59,905 nt of DNA, taken from the IMG/VR virus record IMGVR_UViG_3300020152_000026, positions 1 to 59,905 of that record; one strand, written 5' to 3'. How positions within the stretch are numbered: position 1 is the first letter of the stretch; the number at the start of each line of letters is the position of its first letter. The translations under genes and the position numbers were made by a program. The notes below the pieces were generated by a model that did not search any database, was not told where the DNA came from, and was given only the letters and a program-made list of their open reading frames with translations. This document shows, in pieces, positions 41,183 through 49,966 of the stretch. This DNA comes from a virus.

Positions 41183-41980
41183 ATGGATAAAGGTTATAAG
41201 GTTTTTAATCCAAATTGGACATGTCAAGGATACCAATATGAGGTTGGCAAAACGTTTGAAATAGCTGGTAAATTAGAAATATGTTCAAACGGATTTCATT
41301 TCTGTAATAAAGCAAGTGATTGCTTTAATTATTATAGTTTTGATAGCAAAAATAAGGTTGCTGAAATAATTGCACATGGCGAAGTTATAACAGATGGCAA
41401 TAAGTCATGTACAAGCAAAATTGAGATTGTGAGAGAAATACCATGGCATGAGTTACTAACGATTGTTAATGAAGGATCAGATAATACAGGACTTTGTAAC
41501 ACTGGCAACTGTAACACTGGCAACTGGAACACTGGCAACTGTAACACTGGCAACCGGAACACTGGCAACTGTAACACTGGCGACTGGAACACTGGCAACC
41601 GGAACACTGGCGACTGTAACACTGGCGACTGGAACACAACAAATTTTTCAAGCGGTGTATTTTGCACAGAAGAAGCAAAGGCATTATTTTTTGATAAAGA
41701 ATCAGATATTAAACTTAACGATTGGTTTAGTCATGATGCAAGATACATATTAAATCGTATACAAACTGTGTTTTGGTGTTGTTCTGAAGATATGACAGAA
41801 CAAGAAAAAGAATTACATCCTGAACATGAAATAACAGGAGGTTTTTTGAAAACCGTTAACCATGTAGAAGCTGCTGAAAAGTGGGTTAGTGAGTTAGAAG
41901 AATACGAGAAAGAGATAATTAAATCAATACCTAACTATGATGCAGAAAAGTTTTTTAATATAGTTGGTGTTAGGTTATAA
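41183..41980 (+). CDS. DUF7666-like protein with NTG-type pentapeptide repeats
   Basis: The product is 265 residues. Residues 1-95 (KGYKVFNPNWTCQGYQYEVGKTF...CSNGFHFC) resemble the DUF7666 domain. Residues about 95-150 contain ten five-residue units of the form NTGN(C/W/R), which would fold as a narrow beta-helix; the C-terminal 110 residues are helical. The DNA of the repeat is a 15-base tandem array (see repeat). Proteins of this kind are found in phages; the role is unknown. Confidence 0.7.
   Translation: MDKGYKVFNPNWTCQGYQYEVGKTFEIAGKLEICSNGFHFCNKASDCFNYYSFDSKNKVAEIIAHGEVITDGNKSCTSKIEIVREIPWHELLTIVNEGSDNTGLCNTGNCNTGNWNTGNCNTGNRNTGNCNTGDWNTGNRNTGDCNTGDWNTTNFSSGVFCTEEAKALFFDKESDIKLNDWFSHDARYILNRIQTVFWCCSEDMTEQEKELHPEHEITGGFLKTVNHVEAAEKWVSELEEYEKEIIKSIPNYDAEKFFNIVGVRL
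41498..41637 (+). repeat. 15-bp tandem repeat inside a gene
   Basis: About nine copies of a 15-base unit beginning AACACTGGC, with variation mainly at the last codons. It keeps the frame in every copy, so copy number may change without breaking the protein. Several other frames also stay open across it because the unit lacks stop codons. Confidence 0.9.
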
Positions 41981-42003
41981 GAAAGTCAAGGGAGGTTTTG
42001 AAA

Positions 42004-42312
42004 TTGCAATTCAATAATTCAAGTATAAGCATTGGTGACACTGACATAATCGAAGCAAAGTTTGAACCGTTGAAGGATAACGGAACAATAACCATTATTG
42101 ATAAAAATTATTGTAGTATAACATTTGAAATGAGCAGGGAACAAGCCGAGAATCTTTATAAATCTATTGATAATCAGTTGTATGATGAATCTTATGTGAA
42201 GATGGAGGACAGGCTCACAAGGCAAATAATAGCGTTAGAAACAAAATTGGAAGAAGTCAAAGGACAATTAGAACTTGCAACAATGACACCAGCAGAAAGG
42301 TGCGGTTTTTAA
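42004..42312 (+). CDS. hypothetical protein with C-terminal coiled coil
   Basis: The product is about 102 residues. TTG 42004 fits the GGGAGG site 8 bases away; a TTG at 41998 is too close. The N-terminus is a beta domain (SISIGDTDIIEAKFEPL), followed by a helical coiled coil. Its TAA overlaps the ATG of the next gene (TAATG). Confidence 0.6.
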   Translation: MQFNNSSISIGDTDIIEAKFEPLKDNGTITIIDKNYCSITFEMSREQAENLYKSIDNQLYDESYVKMEDRLTRQIIALETKLEEVKGQLELATMTPAERCGF

Positions 42313-42515
42313 TGGACGTTACAAAATTATCTAATGACGGTTTAATGTTTTTCTATTTCAGCAATAAAAAGCAAATGGACTTACTTTATAAGCAACAGAA
42401 AGATATTGAATCAGAGATAGCAAGCCGTATTGATAATATGAGAATTAAGGCACAAAAGGGAGAATTAATCATTAAGGAGAGTGATGATATTGAATCTATT
42501 CCAAAAGCTGATTGA
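42312..42515 (+). CDS. small hypothetical early protein
   Basis: The product is 67 residues, mainly helical and charged. It starts inside the stop of the previous gene and itself overlaps the ERF gene, so three genes are translationally coupled. The function is unknown. Confidence 0.55.
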   Translation: MDVTKLSNDGLMFFYFSNKKQMDLLYKQQKDIESEIASRIDNMRIKAQKGELIIKESDDIESIPKAD

Positions 42516-43128
42516 GGTCAGAAAGGTTGTTCCATATCTACAAAAAGAAAATGCAGGTAACCAATACAAATATGTTAGCAGCTCTCAGGTATTAGCAAAT
42601 GTAAGAGCAATGATGGACGAATTAGGTTTGTTGTTAGTACCTTCTGTAGAAGATCACAAGGTGTCAACCGAAACAATAGAGTACATGGAAAAAGAAAAGC
42701 CTAAAAAGACTACTACATATTTTACTGAATTGGTTATGACAATGACTTGGATTAATGCTGAAAAGCCGGAAGAAAAAATATCTTGTAACTGGTACGGTCA
42801 AGGTGTAGACATAGCAGGTGAAAAGGGAGTTGGCAAGGCACTAACATACGCTGAGAAGTATTTCATGCTTAAATTCTTTAACATTGCTACGGATAAAGAT
42901 GATCCCGATACATTCCAGGAGAAGCATGAGCCTGAAGTAAAAATAGACCAAACTAAAGTCAATGCATTAATGGCTATGGCAACACAAAAGGGTGCTTCTG
43001 ATGATTGGATTAAAAAGAATATTAAAGCTAGGTACGGTCACGATAGCAAAAAAGACTTAACAACATCACAGTTCAAGGAGTTAATGGACTATCTCGCAAC
43101 ATTACATGATAAGAAGAAGGGAGAATAA
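42481..43128 (+). CDS. erf: ERF-family single-strand annealing protein
   Basis: The product is 215 residues. The ERF signature is clear: VVPYLQKENAGNQYKYVSSSQVLANVRAMMDELGLL, then an aromatic beta region and GKALTYAEKYFMLKFFNIATDKDDPD. These proteins anneal complementary single strands during phage recombination and genome circularisation. AAGGAG precedes a GTG at 42481; ATG 42484 is possible too. It is placed directly upstream of SSB, which is common. Confidence 0.85.
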   Translation: MMILNLFQKLIEVRKVVPYLQKENAGNQYKYVSSSQVLANVRAMMDELGLLLVPSVEDHKVSTETIEYMEKEKPKKTTTYFTELVMTMTWINAEKPEEKISCNWYGQGVDIAGEKGVGKALTYAEKYFMLKFFNIATDKDDPDTFQEKHEPEVKIDQTKVNALMAMATQKGASDDWIKKNIKARYGHDSKKDLTTSQFKELMDYLATLHDKKKGE

Positions 43129-43129
43129 C

Positions 43130-43483
43130 ATGATTAATATTAAAGAAGGTCAAAAAGCAACAGTATTTTCAGTAGAAGATAAAGGAACATACATAAAGGC
43201 GAAGTTAAGCACATCTAGGAAGGATAAGCAAAAAGATGAATGGGTTAATTCTAGTTGGTTTACAAGGTTTGTCGGTAAGGCAAAGGATATGGCTAAAGGG
43301 TTGCAGGATAAGGACAAGATCACTCTTGTAAATGCAGCTATTGAAAATGTATATGACAAGGATAAAAAGCAATCGTTTCTATCTCTTGTAGTGTTTAAGT
43401 TTGAATGTGAAGGTGGAAGTAAACCAAATGAAACACCAAGCGGATTTATTCCAATAGATGACGATTCTGACCTTCCGTTCTGA
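43130..43483 (+). CDS. ssb: single-strand DNA-binding protein
   Basis: The product is 117 residues from ATG 43130 (GGGAGAATAA). It has an OB-fold-like beta pattern and the classic acidic tail ending DDDSDLPF, used by SSB proteins to recruit partner enzymes. It follows ERF and precedes the replisome genes, so the early operon holds a replication and recombination set. Confidence 0.8.
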   Translation: MINIKEGQKATVFSVEDKGTYIKAKLSTSRKDKQKDEWVNSSWFTRFVGKAKDMAKGLQDKDKITLVNAAIENVYDKDKKQSFLSLVVFKFECEGGSKPNETPSGFIPIDDDSDLPF

Positions 43484-43550
43484 TAAAACAGTCTTCATTA
43501 ACAACAATGTACCAACAACTATATAAATCTGCTAGTAAAGGGGTGAGAGA

Positions 43551-44249
43551 GTGGCAGAAACAAAAAGCTATTATGCAATTATACCTGCAAATGTAAGATA
43601 TGATGAAGAATTAACGGCTAATGCTAAATTGTTGTATGGTGAAATTACAGCATTATGTAATGAACAAGGCTATTGCTGGGCAACAAATGAATACTTTTCA
43701 CAACTATACAATGTTAGCAAGGTTTCAGTATCAAAATGGATTAACCAATTAGCAGATAAAGGATATATAAAATCAGACATTAACTACAAAAAAGGTACTA
43801 AAGAAATCTTAAATAGGTATTTAAGAATTGTTAATGACCCTATTAAAGAAAAGTTTAATACCCCTATTAAAGAAAACTTTAAAGATAATATTACATTACT
43901 TAATAATACATCTAATAACATATCTCTACAAATTAAAAATTTGCGTAAAAGGTATCCTGATTCTCAACTAAAAACCATTGATGAATATTTATGTATTTTA
44001 AGATGGACTAGGCAGAATGGCAAAATCGCAGATAGCGTTATATTAAAAATATATCAAGAGTGGGAGAAGTTCAAACCTGATAAAGTTATCTATGCATTGG
44101 AAATTTATATTAATAATCCTAAATATCATGATAAAAAAGAAAACTATTGTTATGGGATTATGAGAAATGCAAAGGATAGCGAAGTTTATCAAGAAGAACG
44201 TGAAGATACAAACGGAAAGATAGTCGATGGTAAGTACATTTATATTTAG
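43551..44249 (+). CDS. winged-helix replisome organizer
   Basis: The product is 232 residues, from a GTG start after AGGGGTGAGA. The N-terminal winged helix has YYAIIPANVRYDEELTANAKLLYGEITALCNEQGYCWATNEYFS, the standard opening of phage HTH_36 replication proteins, and the C-terminal half is helical and DnaD-like. It would bind the phage origin and recruit the helicase encoded next. It resembles, but is not identical with, the plasmid-type Rep at 36.4 kb. Confidence 0.8.
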   Translation: MAETKSYYAIIPANVRYDEELTANAKLLYGEITALCNEQGYCWATNEYFSQLYNVSKVSVSKWINQLADKGYIKSDINYKKGTKEILNRYLRIVNDPIKEKFNTPIKENFKDNITLLNNTSNNISLQIKNLRKRYPDSQLKTIDEYLCILRWTRQNGKIADSVILKIYQEWEKFKPDKVIYALEIYINNPKYHDKKENYCYGIMRNAKDSEVYQEEREDTNGKIVDGKYIYI

Positions 44250-44264
44250 TGAGGGGTGAGTACC

Positions 44265-46262
44265 TTGTTGGAAACATTAAAACTATTCTATCAAGATGGT
44301 GACATCATAGAAGTAAGAGTAATAGGCAAGGTTACTTCATCGGGTTACTTCAACAGTATAGAAAAGGCTGCAACAGAAGCGAAAAGATATGACGGTAAAG
44401 TCAATGTTTACTTTGTACTTAATAAAATCAATCCAGCTTGTTATCACAGGGAAAACAGAGACAAGATAATTGATAAGGCGGCCAGTACATCTGACAATGA
44501 TATAGAACGTAGACAATGGATATTATTAGACTTTGACCCAAAGAGAGCAAGCAAAACAAGTTCTACAGATGCAGAAAAGCAATTATCAGAAGAAGTAATG
44601 AAACAAGCCGGAGCATATTTGAGAAGTAAAGGATTTAAAAAGCCTGTGATAGCTGATAGCGGTAACGGTTGGCATTTGCTGTATAGAATTGATATGCCGA
44701 ACGATAATGACAGTAAAAAGATCGTTGAAAATTTCTTAAAAGCCTGTGACATGCTATTCTCCACTGAAAAGGTTGAAGTTGATATATCAGTATTTAATGC
44801 TTCGAGGATAACAAAATTGTACGGTACTATGGCGGTAAAAGGTGCAGATACAAAAGAAAGACCACACAGGAGAAGCAAAATAACATACAAACCTGACATT
44901 ATAGAGGTAACAGAAACATCTAAAATAAAGGCAATAGCTGATATGCTACCGAAGCCAAAGCGAATCGATACAGAATTTAGCATTGATGATTTTATCAGTA
45001 AACACGGTATAAAGGTCAAAAAAATTTCAAGTTGGACAGGCGGTAGAAAGTTTGTATTAGAACAATGTCCTTTTGATTCTGCACATGGCAAAGATAGCGC
45101 AATAATTCAATTAAGTTCAGGTGCATTAGTGTTTCACTGCTTCCATAACGGTTGTGCATATAACGGTTGGAAAGAGTTAAGGGAGTTATATGAGCCTGAA
45201 TCTGAACGGTCAGAATATAAGCAGCAGGACCGAAAAGAATACAAACCAAAGCCGGAAGTAAATTTATCTCCAACAGTATCTAAAACACTAGACGAAAAAA
45301 CAATTGCAATTCTAAACAAAGCTAATCCAGTAAAGGATATTAAGCCATTTGACCGCAAAAACATTGAAGTCTTTTCGCTAGGCATTGATAGCCTTGATTC
45401 ACAGCTTGAAATTATATTCGGTAAGTTGATTGTCGTAACAGGTGTAAATGGTTCTGGTAAATCAACAGTATTAGGACAGATAATGCTTGAATCACTAGAA
45501 CAAGGGCATAACCCATTTGTATATTCAGGAGAGTTAAAAGCTGACGAATTTCAATACTGGGTAGACTTGCAAGCTGCCGGAAGTGATAACCTCATAAAGA
45601 AAATCAGTAAAAAAGGCAAGGAATACTATGAGATTAATAAACAAGCAAGAGATAAAATCCATGAATGGTATGCCGATAGGTTCTATCTATATAACAACGA
45701 AGAAAGCATGAAATATCAAGATATGTTACTAACAATCGAAGCATACGTTGAACACAGAAATTGCCGAGTAATATTTTTAGACAATTATATGACACTTGAT
45801 ATATCAAGCCTAGCAGATAAAGAACTTGAAGCACAGACAAAATTTATATGGAGCCTTGTACAGTATGCAAAGAAAAAGAACGTATTAATATTCCTTGTTA
45901 TTCACCCAAGAAAGATTTACGAGGGTATATGCACTAAGCAAGATGTATTGGGTACTGGTAACTTCTCTAATGCCATTGATTATATGTTGATAGTACATAG
46001 GGTTAATGAAGCATTCAGAAATCATTTAGAAAAACGGAAGATATCAAAAGACCTAAAGGAAGTATTTAAAAGTTCAAGTAACATTATTGAAATTGGCAAA
46101 GACCGTTGGAGTGGTAGAGAAGGCTTAAATATCCCATTGAAATACTGTGAAGATAACAAAAGGTTAATTGATATTTATGATCCTGAAAGCAGATATAAGC
46201 AGTATAGTTGGGATAAATCAGACTTTAAAGAAGTGCCAATTACAAAAGATATGCCATTTTAA
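44265..46262 (+). CDS. primase-helicase (AEP-type primase fused to DnaB-like ATPase)
   Basis: The product is about 666 residues, from TTG 44265 with GAGGGG 8 bases upstream. Residues about 75-230 have WILLDFDPKR, DSGNGWHLLYRID and VDISVFNASRITKLYG, as in archaeo-eukaryotic primases. Then a zinc finger (QCPFDSAHG...CFHNGC) leads to a RecA/DnaB-like domain with Walker A GVNGSGKST (about 393) and FLDNYM. It would prime and unwind the phage DNA. No DNA polymerase is in the window, so the phage may use host polymerase III. Confidence 0.85.
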   Translation: MLETLKLFYQDGDIIEVRVIGKVTSSGYFNSIEKAATEAKRYDGKVNVYFVLNKINPACYHRENRDKIIDKAASTSDNDIERRQWILLDFDPKRASKTSSTDAEKQLSEEVMKQAGAYLRSKGFKKPVIADSGNGWHLLYRIDMPNDNDSKKIVENFLKACDMLFSTEKVEVDISVFNASRITKLYGTMAVKGADTKERPHRRSKITYKPDIIEVTETSKIKAIADMLPKPKRIDTEFSIDDFISKHGIKVKKISSWTGGRKFVLEQCPFDSAHGKDSAIIQLSSGALVFHCFHNGCAYNGWKELRELYEPESERSEYKQQDRKEYKPKPEVNLSPTVSKTLDEKTIAILNKANPVKDIKPFDRKNIEVFSLGIDSLDSQLEIIFGKLIVVTGVNGSGKSTVLGQIMLESLEQGHNPFVYSGELKADEFQYWVDLQAAGSDNLIKKISKKGKEYYEINKQARDKIHEWYADRFYLYNNEESMKYQDMLLTIEAYVEHRNCRVIFLDNYMTLDISSLADKELEAQTKFIWSLVQYAKKKNVLIFLVIHPRKIYEGICTKQDVLGTGNFSNAIDYMLIVHRVNEAFRNHLEKRKISKDLKEVFKSSSNIIEIGKDRWSGREGLNIPLKYCEDNKRLIDIYDPESRYKQYSWDKSDFKEVPITKDMPF

Positions 46263-46276
46263 GGTGAGGTGTTTAG

Positions 46277-46627
46277 ATGGTTATGGTAGGAGGTTTGGAA
46301 GTATCTGAGGAAGATGCAGAACGATTAAAAAAATTAGTTAAGGACAGGGCGAAAGCTACAGCTTATGAGATTAAACAAAAGGCTTATGATTTGTCTCTTG
46401 CAGGTTTTAAAAACGGATTTGGCAAGGAATGGTGCATAGAGTTTATAAAATCATTTGCAGAAGGTACGGAGCAAGAACAGTTATATTTATTCGATGATCT
46501 GATTGACTTGTATTGCAGATATGAATTGAAGTTGTACACGCTTGACGAGTGCAAAGTAAAGGTTAATGAGTACATACAGAAGTTTATAACAAAAATGTAC
46601 ATGAAGGAGGTAGGCAATAGTGAGTGA
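46277..46627 (+). CDS. hypothetical early protein
   Basis: The product is 116 residues, helical, with an acidic N-terminus. It begins 14 bases after the primase-helicase gene (GGTGAGG). It is part of the replication operon; no family is recognised. Confidence 0.6.
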   Translation: MVMVGGLEVSEEDAERLKKLVKDRAKATAYEIKQKAYDLSLAGFKNGFGKEWCIEFIKSFAEGTEQEQLYLFDDLIDLYCRYELKLYTLDECKVKVNEYIQKFITKMYMKEVGNSE

Positions 46628-46781
46628 TCTTGAAAAGCAATTGAGAGATTTGAGAAATCAGATTATTAAAAAGTCGATGGAAGTAGAAGCATTTGCTAAA
46701 AGGCTTACAGATTTACGTGATGAACATACAAGCCTAATGAATGAGATTGCAGCATTAGAAGCATTGGGGGCGGTGAAATGA
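46620..46781 (+). CDS. small coiled-coil protein, hypothetical
   Basis: The product is 53 residues. The GTG start (AAGGAGG upstream) overlaps the end of the previous gene and its TGA overlaps the ATG of RecU, so it is tightly coupled. It is mostly a single amphipathic helix. It is too short for most gene finders but has every sign of a real gene. Confidence 0.65.
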   Translation: MSDLEKQLRDLRNQIIKKSMEVEAFAKRLTDLRDEHTSLMNEIAALEALGAVK

Positions 46782-47281
46782 ATTCCGGAAAGTTATTTGA
46801 AAGAGACTTTAAAGACAGCATACCAAAAGAATTATTTTTCTACAGGCTGCGTGACGGTACGGCAAGTTTTGGCGGCAGCAGCGATAATGTACGATTCCAA
46901 GCGTCCAATATTTGTGATTGCGTACTGTTTGATAATCGGACACAGAACAGAAAATTATTATTACTAGAGTTGAAGTCGCACAAAGGTAAGTCAATACCGT
47001 TAAGCTGCATACGTCCTAACCAAATGATTGAATTAGCAAAAGCGAATATGTGCAAGGGTGTTTATCCTGGGATAATATTTAACTTCCGTGATGCTGCAGA
47101 AACATACTTTGTAATGATTGATGAAATTGCAAGTTTCACAGCACTAACAGAAAGAAAGTCAATCCCTATTAATTGGATTAGAGAAAAAGGAATACACATA
47201 CCGCAACAGTTAAAGAAAGTTCGATACAGGTATGACATTGAAACATTCTTAGAAAGATTGGAGAGTGTGCATCGTGAATAA
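46778..47281 (+). CDS. recU: RecU-type Holliday junction resolvase
   Basis: The product is 167 residues. The RecU pattern is clear: GKLFERDFKDSIP near the start, a nuclease core with CDCVLFDNR and LLLLELKSHKGKSIPLSCIRPNQ, and FNFRDAAETYFV. It cuts four-way junctions made in recombination and replication. Its C-terminal end overlaps the start of a tiny membrane protein. Confidence 0.85.
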   Translation: MNSGKLFERDFKDSIPKELFFYRLRDGTASFGGSSDNVRFQASNICDCVLFDNRTQNRKLLLLELKSHKGKSIPLSCIRPNQMIELAKANMCKGVYPGIIFNFRDAAETYFVMIDEIASFTALTERKSIPINWIREKGIHIPQQLKKVRYRYDIETFLERLESVHRE

Positions 47282-47363
47282 AGCCGAGGTAGTTATAACG
47301 ATTTTCTTTGTGGTGTTCTCAATAGCATATTACATATGGTGCAAAAAAGAGAATCAAAAGTGA
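47274..47363 (+). CDS. tiny membrane protein, hypothetical
   Basis: A 29-residue product, almost entirely one hydrophobic helix (VVITIFFVVFSIAYYIW) with a basic tail. The GTG start overlaps the end of RecU. Short proteins like this are common in phage early regions; the role is unknown. Confidence 0.5.
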   Translation: MNKAEVVITIFFVVFSIAYYIWCKKENQK

Positions 47364-47468
47364 TTTAAACGCTCTGTGTTCGATTTTAGTAATGAGCAAT
47401 ATAACTTGTCCAAAGTAAAATAAAAATTGAATGTATGAGGAAACAATTAACAAATCGGGGGTGTTTTA

Positions 47469-47654
47469 TTGGAGGTATTCGAGTATGCAGTACAAGTAAG
47501 GATTTATTTCGAAATGGGTAAGCAAGTCGTACTAGATCACATAAAGAAACAAGGCAGCAAAGGAAACATGGCAATATATGAAGATTACAACGGTAAGCAA
47601 TATCTTGTTATGTTGGACAAGGTAACAATGATAGAAATGGCAGGCGAGAGCTAA
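47469..47654 (+). CDS. small hypothetical protein
   Basis: The product is 60 residues with mixed beta and helix; TTG start after CGGGGGTG. It follows about 100 non-coding bases. No known family. Confidence 0.5.
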   Translation: MEVFEYAVQVRIYFEMGKQVVLDHIKKQGSKGNMAIYEDYNGKQYLVMLDKVTMIEMAGES

Positions 47655-47697
47655 ATATGGGATTAGCGAAAATTTACAGTAAGGGGGTTACGGTTAA

Positions 47698-48036
47698 ATG
47701 AGGAAGTATAATTTTGAGAAAGCAAAGCAAATTATTGAATTAGAGAAGGAAACCATAGAAAGTGTATCAATGGGTATGCATGAAGATTGGTTCTGGACTG
47801 CCGAAACTGTATATGAAAATGGTGAGTATACAAAGTTACTGGAACCTAATACCAACATAGGCGGTATACAAGGTTCTGTGTGGGCAACACCTTGTATGAG
47901 GATAAGCTATATAGATGGTACTGAAAAATGTATAAGTTGCTACCAAGGTGAAAAAGAAAGTGCAAAACCATCGTATTTAGAATTAGGGTGCTTATCAAGC
48001 CCATGTCAAGATAATATGCCGGATATAATTGATTAA
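47698..48036 (+). CDS. hypothetical phage protein
   Basis: The product is 112 residues. A helical start is followed by an aromatic, Cys-containing beta region (WFWTAETVYENGEY...GSVWATPCMRI). Similar small proteins occur in phage early regions; function not known. AGTAAGGGGG precedes the ATG. Confidence 0.6.
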   Translation: MRKYNFEKAKQIIELEKETIESVSMGMHEDWFWTAETVYENGEYTKLLEPNTNIGGIQGSVWATPCMRISYIDGTEKCISCYQGEKESAKPSYLELGCLSSPCQDNMPDIID

Positions 48037-48060
48037 ACAAATGTTTAGTGAGGTGTGAAG

Positions 48061-48231
48061 ATGAAAGAATTGAAAGGCTGGGAAGGTTGGAAGACGGAAG
48101 AAGACAAGGAAAACATATTAAGAAACATTGTTCGTTGCGTTGTAACTCATGGCGGTGATAGTTATTCGGAATGTGCAAGAATGATTATTAAAGAGTTGGT
48201 CAAAGAAAATATTTGTAAGTACGGGGAATAA
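48061..48231 (+). CDS. small hypothetical protein
   Basis: A 56-residue protein, with three Cys and a helical C-terminus, ATG after GTGAGGTGTG. It is not recognised; it is supported by its ribosome site and position in the operon. Confidence 0.55.
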   Translation: MKELKGWEGWKTEEDKENILRNIVRCVVTHGGDSYSECARMIIKELVKENICKYGE

Positions 48232-48374
48232 ACCATAAGTTAGGAATCATTTAAAAGCCTGTAGAACGATTTTATATCGAAAACGATAAATTATACCAAA
48301 ACAAAATAAAGAATACACCATGAAAGCGTGAGGTAGTAAATAACTATATTTAAAAAGTGAAGGGGGATAGGCAA

Positions 48375-48638
48375 GTGGAGATAAAGATTAATGATAAGTA
48401 CAGTATCACAACAGACCCAATGAATGTAATCTTGCAGGAAAATAAAACATTTGGTTCTGAAAGCAAGAACGCAGGGGAGGAATACAAAGACACTATAGGA
48501 TACTTTGCGAATCTTCAGCAAGCGCATAAAAAGCTTTTAGACTATGAAATAATGACAAGTGATTTGTCGGACGTAAAAGAAATATGTGATTGTATGGAAC
48601 GGTTGCATGAGGATTTTAAGCAGGCATTTAATAAATAA
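48375..48638 (+). CDS. DUF5405-like protein
   Basis: The product is 87 residues from GTG 48375 (AAGGGGG). The start EIKINDKYSITTDPMNVILQE matches the DUF5405 pattern seen in phages of Firmicutes; the rest is helical. The function is unknown. Confidence 0.65.
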   Translation: MEIKINDKYSITTDPMNVILQENKTFGSESKNAGEEYKDTIGYFANLQQAHKKLLDYEIMTSDLSDVKEICDCMERLHEDFKQAFNK

Positions 48639-48677
48639 ATCATTAGCGTAAGTCAGAAATATGGGAAGTTGTTTGCA

Positions 48678-48797
48678 ATGTTTTTAAAGAAAATATTTTG
48701 TAGACACCAATATGAATACATTGGTAAAGACAAAAAATATTTTTTTTACAGATGTAAAAAATGTGGAAAGTTTAAAGATGCTTTAATAGTTTGGTAG
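48678..48797 (+). CDS. small zinc-binding protein, hypothetical
   Basis: A 39-residue product with Cys-x-His (CRH) and YRCKKCGK, a minimal zinc finger. The last codons overlap the upstream region of the next gene. Small proteins of this type recur in phage genomes. Confidence 0.55.
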   Translation: MFLKKIFCRHQYEYIGKDKKYFFYRCKKCGKFKDALIVW

Positions 48798-48823
48798 GTA
48801 TATTTGTAAATGGGGTGGATAAA

Positions 48824-49735
48824 GTGGAACTGTGGCAGCTTAGACAAAGACAATCATTACCTTTGCAAGTAAAAATAATAATGTCTTTACTGAGAATACA
48901 GAAATGGTATGAAGCTTGGGACGGTGATGTATATGTTAGTTTCTCAGGCGGTAAAGATAGCACAGTTCTCCTTCACTTAGTAAGAACATTATATCCTAGA
49001 GTTAAAGCAGTATTTATTGATACAGGGCTTGAATATCCAGAAATAAGAGCATTTGTAAAAACAATAGATAATGTAGTATGGATTAAACCGGATATGCATT
49101 ACACAGATGTAATTAACAAACATGGTTATCCTGTTGTAAGTAAAGAAGTTAGCGAAACAATAGACCAAGTACGAAAAGGATATAAAAGCAGATTCAAAAA
49201 ACTAGATACAAATTACACAGGTAGATACAGTTGTTTAAAATGGAAATTCCTTTTGGACGCACCTTTTAAAATATCAAATCTTTGCTGTAATGAGATGAAA
49301 AAGAAGCCTGTAAAGAAATATGAAAAGCTGCATAAAGTAAAGCCATTTGTCGGAACTATGGCAGACGAAAGTAGTTTAAGAACTCAATCATGGTTAAAAA
49401 GTGGGTGCAATGCATTTGATAACAGCAGGCCAATAAGCTCACCATTAAGTTTTTGGAAGGAATCAGATATATGGGAGTATTTGAAAACTTATAATGTTCC
49501 TTATAGCAAGATATATGATATGGGCGAAACAAGAACAGGGTGCATGTTTTGTATGTTTGGTTGCCATCTCGAAGAATATCCTAATAGATTTCAAAGAATG
49601 GCAAGCACACACCCAAAACAATTTGATTACTGCATTAACAAATTAGGGATAGGTAAAGTTCTGGATTATATTAATGTGCCTTACATGCCAAACGAGGTAA
49701 GAGATGGCGAGAATATTCAAATATGCATGATGTGA
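48824..49735 (+). CDS. PAPS reductase-like PP-loop ATPase
   Basis: The product is 303 residues from GTG 48824 (GGGGTGG). The PP-loop SFSGGKDST is at about residues 38-46, with the R/E core TGLEYPE and a C-terminal Cys cluster (GCMFCMFGC) for an iron-sulfur or zinc site. It belongs to the phosphoadenosine phosphosulfate reductase/DndC-like group. Phage members are thought to act in sulfur chemistry or DNA/RNA modification, but the substrate here is not shown. Confidence 0.8.
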   Translation: MELWQLRQRQSLPLQVKIIMSLLRIQKWYEAWDGDVYVSFSGGKDSTVLLHLVRTLYPRVKAVFIDTGLEYPEIRAFVKTIDNVVWIKPDMHYTDVINKHGYPVVSKEVSETIDQVRKGYKSRFKKLDTNYTGRYSCLKWKFLLDAPFKISNLCCNEMKKKPVKKYEKLHKVKPFVGTMADESSLRTQSWLKSGCNAFDNSRPISSPLSFWKESDIWEYLKTYNVPYSKIYDMGETRTGCMFCMFGCHLEEYPNRFQRMASTHPKQFDYCINKLGIGKVLDYINVPYMPNEVRDGENIQICMM

Positions 49736-49753
49736 TTTGGAGGATTGAATTTT

Positions 49754-49927
49754 ATGGAACTTGTAAAAGAAATACCAAAACAGTATGAGATTAAAGTTAC
49801 TCATGAAGAAATGGAATGTATGTTAAATGTGCTTAATAATTCGCTAAAACCATTTAATCATGATAATGATGCAGAAAAAATAGTAAGGGGAATGGTCAAT
49901 AAAATGAACGCTATCTTGAATAAATGA
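49754..49927 (+). CDS. small helical protein, hypothetical
   Basis: The product is 57 residues from ATG 49754 with GGAGGA 10 bases upstream. Two helices, one rich in charged residues. It is the first gene after the PAPS-reductase-like gene; unknown function. Confidence 0.5.
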   Translation: MELVKEIPKQYEIKVTHEEMECMLNVLNNSLKPFNHDNDAEKIVRGMVNKMNAILNK

Positions 49928-49966
49928 GTTGCGTATAATGCGAGTACGGCGAATGGGGGTGGTGAT

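Noticed and set aside
41498-41637. CRISPR-like array
   Set aside because: The repeats are directly tandem 15-base units in a reading frame, with no spacers.
44444-45091. 215-residue minus-strand frame inside the primase-helicase gene
   Set aside because: It is a shadow of the primase frame, without a ribosome site or a plausible protein pattern.
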